Of a DNA stretch of 6,591 nt, positions 5,491-6,591 are shown in pieces; position 1 is the first letter of the stretch, and each line of letters begins with the position of its first letter. A program made the translations under genes and the position numbers. A model generated the notes under the pieces. That model saw only the letters and a program-made list of their open reading frames with translations, did not search any database and was not told the origin of the DNA. This DNA comes from Gp6-AA40 sp050742535. GTDB lineage: Bacteria; Acidobacteriota; Vicinamibacteria; Vicinamibacterales; UBA2999. Location of the stretch: the NCBI GenBank assembly GCA_050742535.1, contig JBOGIQ010000343.1, positions 1 through 6,591 of the forward strand, written 5' to 3'.

Positions 5491-6591
5491 TCAATCGACC
5501 ACGCCCTCAACGAACCACCTCTCCGCCTTCGCGCTTTGCGCGTCGGCGCGACGCTCACGAAACAGGCGATAGCTCACGCCATCGTGAAGCGCGACATCCC
5601 ACTCATCCCGATCCCATGCACCTTCGCCAAGGCTACGGTGCACAGGTCCGCATTCCCACCAGGCCCCTGAGGTCCGCCACGGGCCCGCCGCGTTCGTCAC
5701 GCGTCCGCCGCCGAAACCCGATCGATCGATCCACACGCGGGCAGGACGGCCGTCCTCCACACGCACGCGTGCGGGGATGGGGATTCGGAACCGGCGCAGC
5801 GCCACTACGGGCCGCGGAGGCGCTGAGACGCGGAGAACTTCAATGTGTTCTAACTCCGCGTCTTCGCGTCTCCGTCCCTCGACTGTCGCTCGGGACGCCC
5901 CGAGCATCGTCGAGGGGCGCGGCTTGTGAGAGTGAAGGCCGCTCGAGTCACGGGGCGCGAACGGCGTCATCGCAAACGCCCCGGGCCGCCAGCTGTCGAC
6001 CAGCTCCGGTGATCCGCAGCGTCCCTCGCCCATCAACGCGGCCAGACGCGCGGCCAGCGTCGACAGCTGCTCCGGCGACGAGAGCGGGCGCGTGAGCAGC
6101 GAGAACTGCACCACCCGGCCCGGCGTCGGATCGACAGCGACGGTGACCCGATCAATCGCCGCATCCGGTGGATGCGACTCGAGATCGAGGAGCGCGAGCG
6201 TCCGCAGCGTCCGTGCATCGCGCATCGGCGCCGGCAGCTCGAGCGATCGCGCGTGCACGGCACGCGTGACGAGATGAAGCCGGACGTGCAGAACGGCCGC
6301 ACCGCGATCGCGCCGCTCGAGATGAGCGGACAGCGGCTCCATCAGACGCCCGAGCACGAACGACAGCGGCTCGAGTCCTGCGATCGGCCACTCGAGCTCC
6401 AGCGTCTGCTCGAACCGCTCCTCGGGAACGGCCGCGACGAGCGGACGCCGGTCTTCACCGCGCGCCATGCGCTGCCACTCGACGCCCGCGGGTCCGAGCC
6501 GGGCTGCCACTTCGTCAGCCGGCAGCGCCGCGAATTCGCCGAGCGTCCGTAAACCCCACTGCCGCAATGTCGTGGTTGGTGGTTGGTGGTT
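5491..6591 (-). CDS. imuB: ImuB, Y-family polymerase-like mutasome adaptor, C-terminal part
   Basis: 367 codons (366 residues and a TGA stop) are visible; the N-terminal polymerase-like domain lies beyond the right edge. ImuB is a Y-family relative, generally thought inactive as a polymerase, that docks the DnaE2 mutasome onto the beta sliding clamp. The visible part starts in the helix-hairpin-helix region (LRQWGLRTLGEFAALP, then GVEWQRMARGED), continues through a little-finger-like domain, and reaches a C-terminal region with VALRRFRIPIPARVRVEDGRPARVW, PWRTSGAWW, DRDEWDVAL and RWFVEGVVD, all typical of ImuB C-termini. QFSLL, encoded at 6094-6108, sits where these proteins often carry a clamp-binding motif. 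The frame is open to the window edge, so the TTG at 6567 is an internal codon, not the start. The gene contains a palindromic element (5812-5877), a second hairpin (5876-5916), a small hairpin (5617-5642) and a heptamer tract at the edge. Its stop is 3 bases before dnaE2, which points to one operon. Confidence 0.92.
   Translation of the reverse strand, partial: NHQPPTTTLRQWGLRTLGEFAALPADEVAARLGPAGVEWQRMARGEDRRPLVAAVPEERFEQTLELEWPIAGLEPLSFVLGRLMEPLSAHLERRDRGAAVLHVRLHLVTRAVHARSLELPAPMRDARTLRTLALLDLESHPPDAAIDRVTVAVDPTPGRVVQFSLLTRPLSSPEQLSTLAARLAALMGEGRCGSPELVDSWRPGAFAMTPFAPRDSSGLHSHKPRPSTMLGASRATVEGRRREDAELEHIEVLRVSAPPRPVVALRRFRIPIPARVRVEDGRPARVWIDRSGFGGGRVTNAAGPWRTSGAWWECGPVHRSLGEGAWDRDEWDVALHDGVSYRLFRERRADAQSAKAERWFVEGVVD
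5617..5642. repeat. Short hairpin inside imuB
   Basis: TGCACCTTCGCC and GGCTACGGTGCA form arms that match at 10 of 12 positions around an AA loop. The stretch is read in imuB as part of GPVHRSLGEGAW, where related proteins go almost directly from the SGxWW motif to DRDEWDVAL. A small repeat-derived insert is therefore possible. Confidence 0.45.
5812..5877. repeat. Palindromic octamer element inside imuB (copy 3)
   Basis: A 66 bp inverted repeat. The left arm (5812-5835) is CCGCGGAG, GCGCTGAG, ACGCGGAG. The right arm (5854-5877) matches its reverse complement at 18 of 24 positions, and its outer end has decayed from CCGCGG to CCGTCC. The left arm matches the reverse complement of the right arm of the 3692 copy at 23 of 24 positions, so this copy lies in the opposite orientation. 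It is read in frame as EDAELEHIEVLRVSAPPRP, just before VALRRFRIP of ImuB. Confidence 0.88.
5876..5916. repeat. Second hairpin repeat in imuB, adjoining the palindromic element
   Basis: Arms 5876-5894 (beginning CCCTCGACTGTCGCTCGGG) and 5899-5916 (CCCGAGCATCGTCGAGGG) pair almost fully around a 4-base loop. In imuB it reads as PRPSTMLGASRATVEGR. It resembles the CCTTCGACTTCGCTCAGG-type repeats seen in many GC-rich environmental genomes; that likeness is from memory. It abuts the palindromic element directly, so the two form one composite spacer. Confidence 0.75.
6572..6591. repeat. Heptanucleotide tandem repeat (GGTTGGT) in imuB, cut by the window edge
   Basis: GGTTGGT, GGTTGGT, GGTT, reaching the last base and probably continuing beyond it. 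In the imuB frame it reads NHQPPTTT immediately before LRQWGLRTLGEFAALP, in the helix-hairpin-helix region. No stop interrupts the frame. Confidence 0.7.

Noticed and set aside
2413..5916. A CRISPR array or an insertion sequence as the source of the repeats.
   Set aside because: Copies are far apart with no regular spacers, lie within coding frames, and no transposase or Cas gene is present.
6565..6567. TTG at 6567 as the start of imuB.
   Set aside because: The frame is open to the edge, and the conserved region begins mid-domain, so the gene starts beyond the window.

Overview
The window is GC-rich bacterial DNA, probably from an acidobacterium, perhaps of the Vicinamibacteria type. The main clue is the MacB/FtsX-like permease at the left edge, which has the layout of the ADOP (acidobacterial duplicated orphan permease) family. 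The taxonomic call is inference; no rRNA or other phylogenetic marker gene is present.

Layout. Bases 1-1398 (+) hold the C-terminal 465 codons of the permease. It converges, with only 14 bp between the stop codons, on a small four-helix membrane protein (1413-1877, -). After a 94 bp gap come two tightly coupled minus-strand genes: dnaE2 (1972-5487) and, upstream of it in transcription order, the C-terminal part of imuB (5491-6591, running off the right edge). Only 3 bases separate the imuB stop from the dnaE2 start. ImuB and DnaE2 are partners in the ImuA/ImuB/DnaE2 mutasome: a polymerase-like, clamp-binding adaptor and an error-prone replicative-type polymerase that together carry out damage-induced translesion synthesis. 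An imuA/recA-like gene would be expected beyond the right edge.

The unusual content is a dense set of short repeats lying inside the two mutasome genes, or at their end, without breaking the reading frame. There are two main classes. The first is three palindromic elements of about 63-66 bp (2413-2475, 3692-3757, 5812-5877); each arm is three GC-rich octamers and the loops are unrelated. The second is five tandem tracts that all have a 7-base period but mostly different units (1949-1976, 2708-2736, 2771-2796, 5197-5277, 6572-6591). Two further hairpins lie inside imuB (5617-5642, 5876-5916). Together the repeats add roughly 100 codons to DnaE2, which at 1171 aa is longer than usual by about that amount. 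They sit in variable loops and leave the catalytic motifs intact. One inserted block lies between the two Cys pairs of a possible zinc ribbon in DnaE2. No such repeats were seen in the first 1948 bases.
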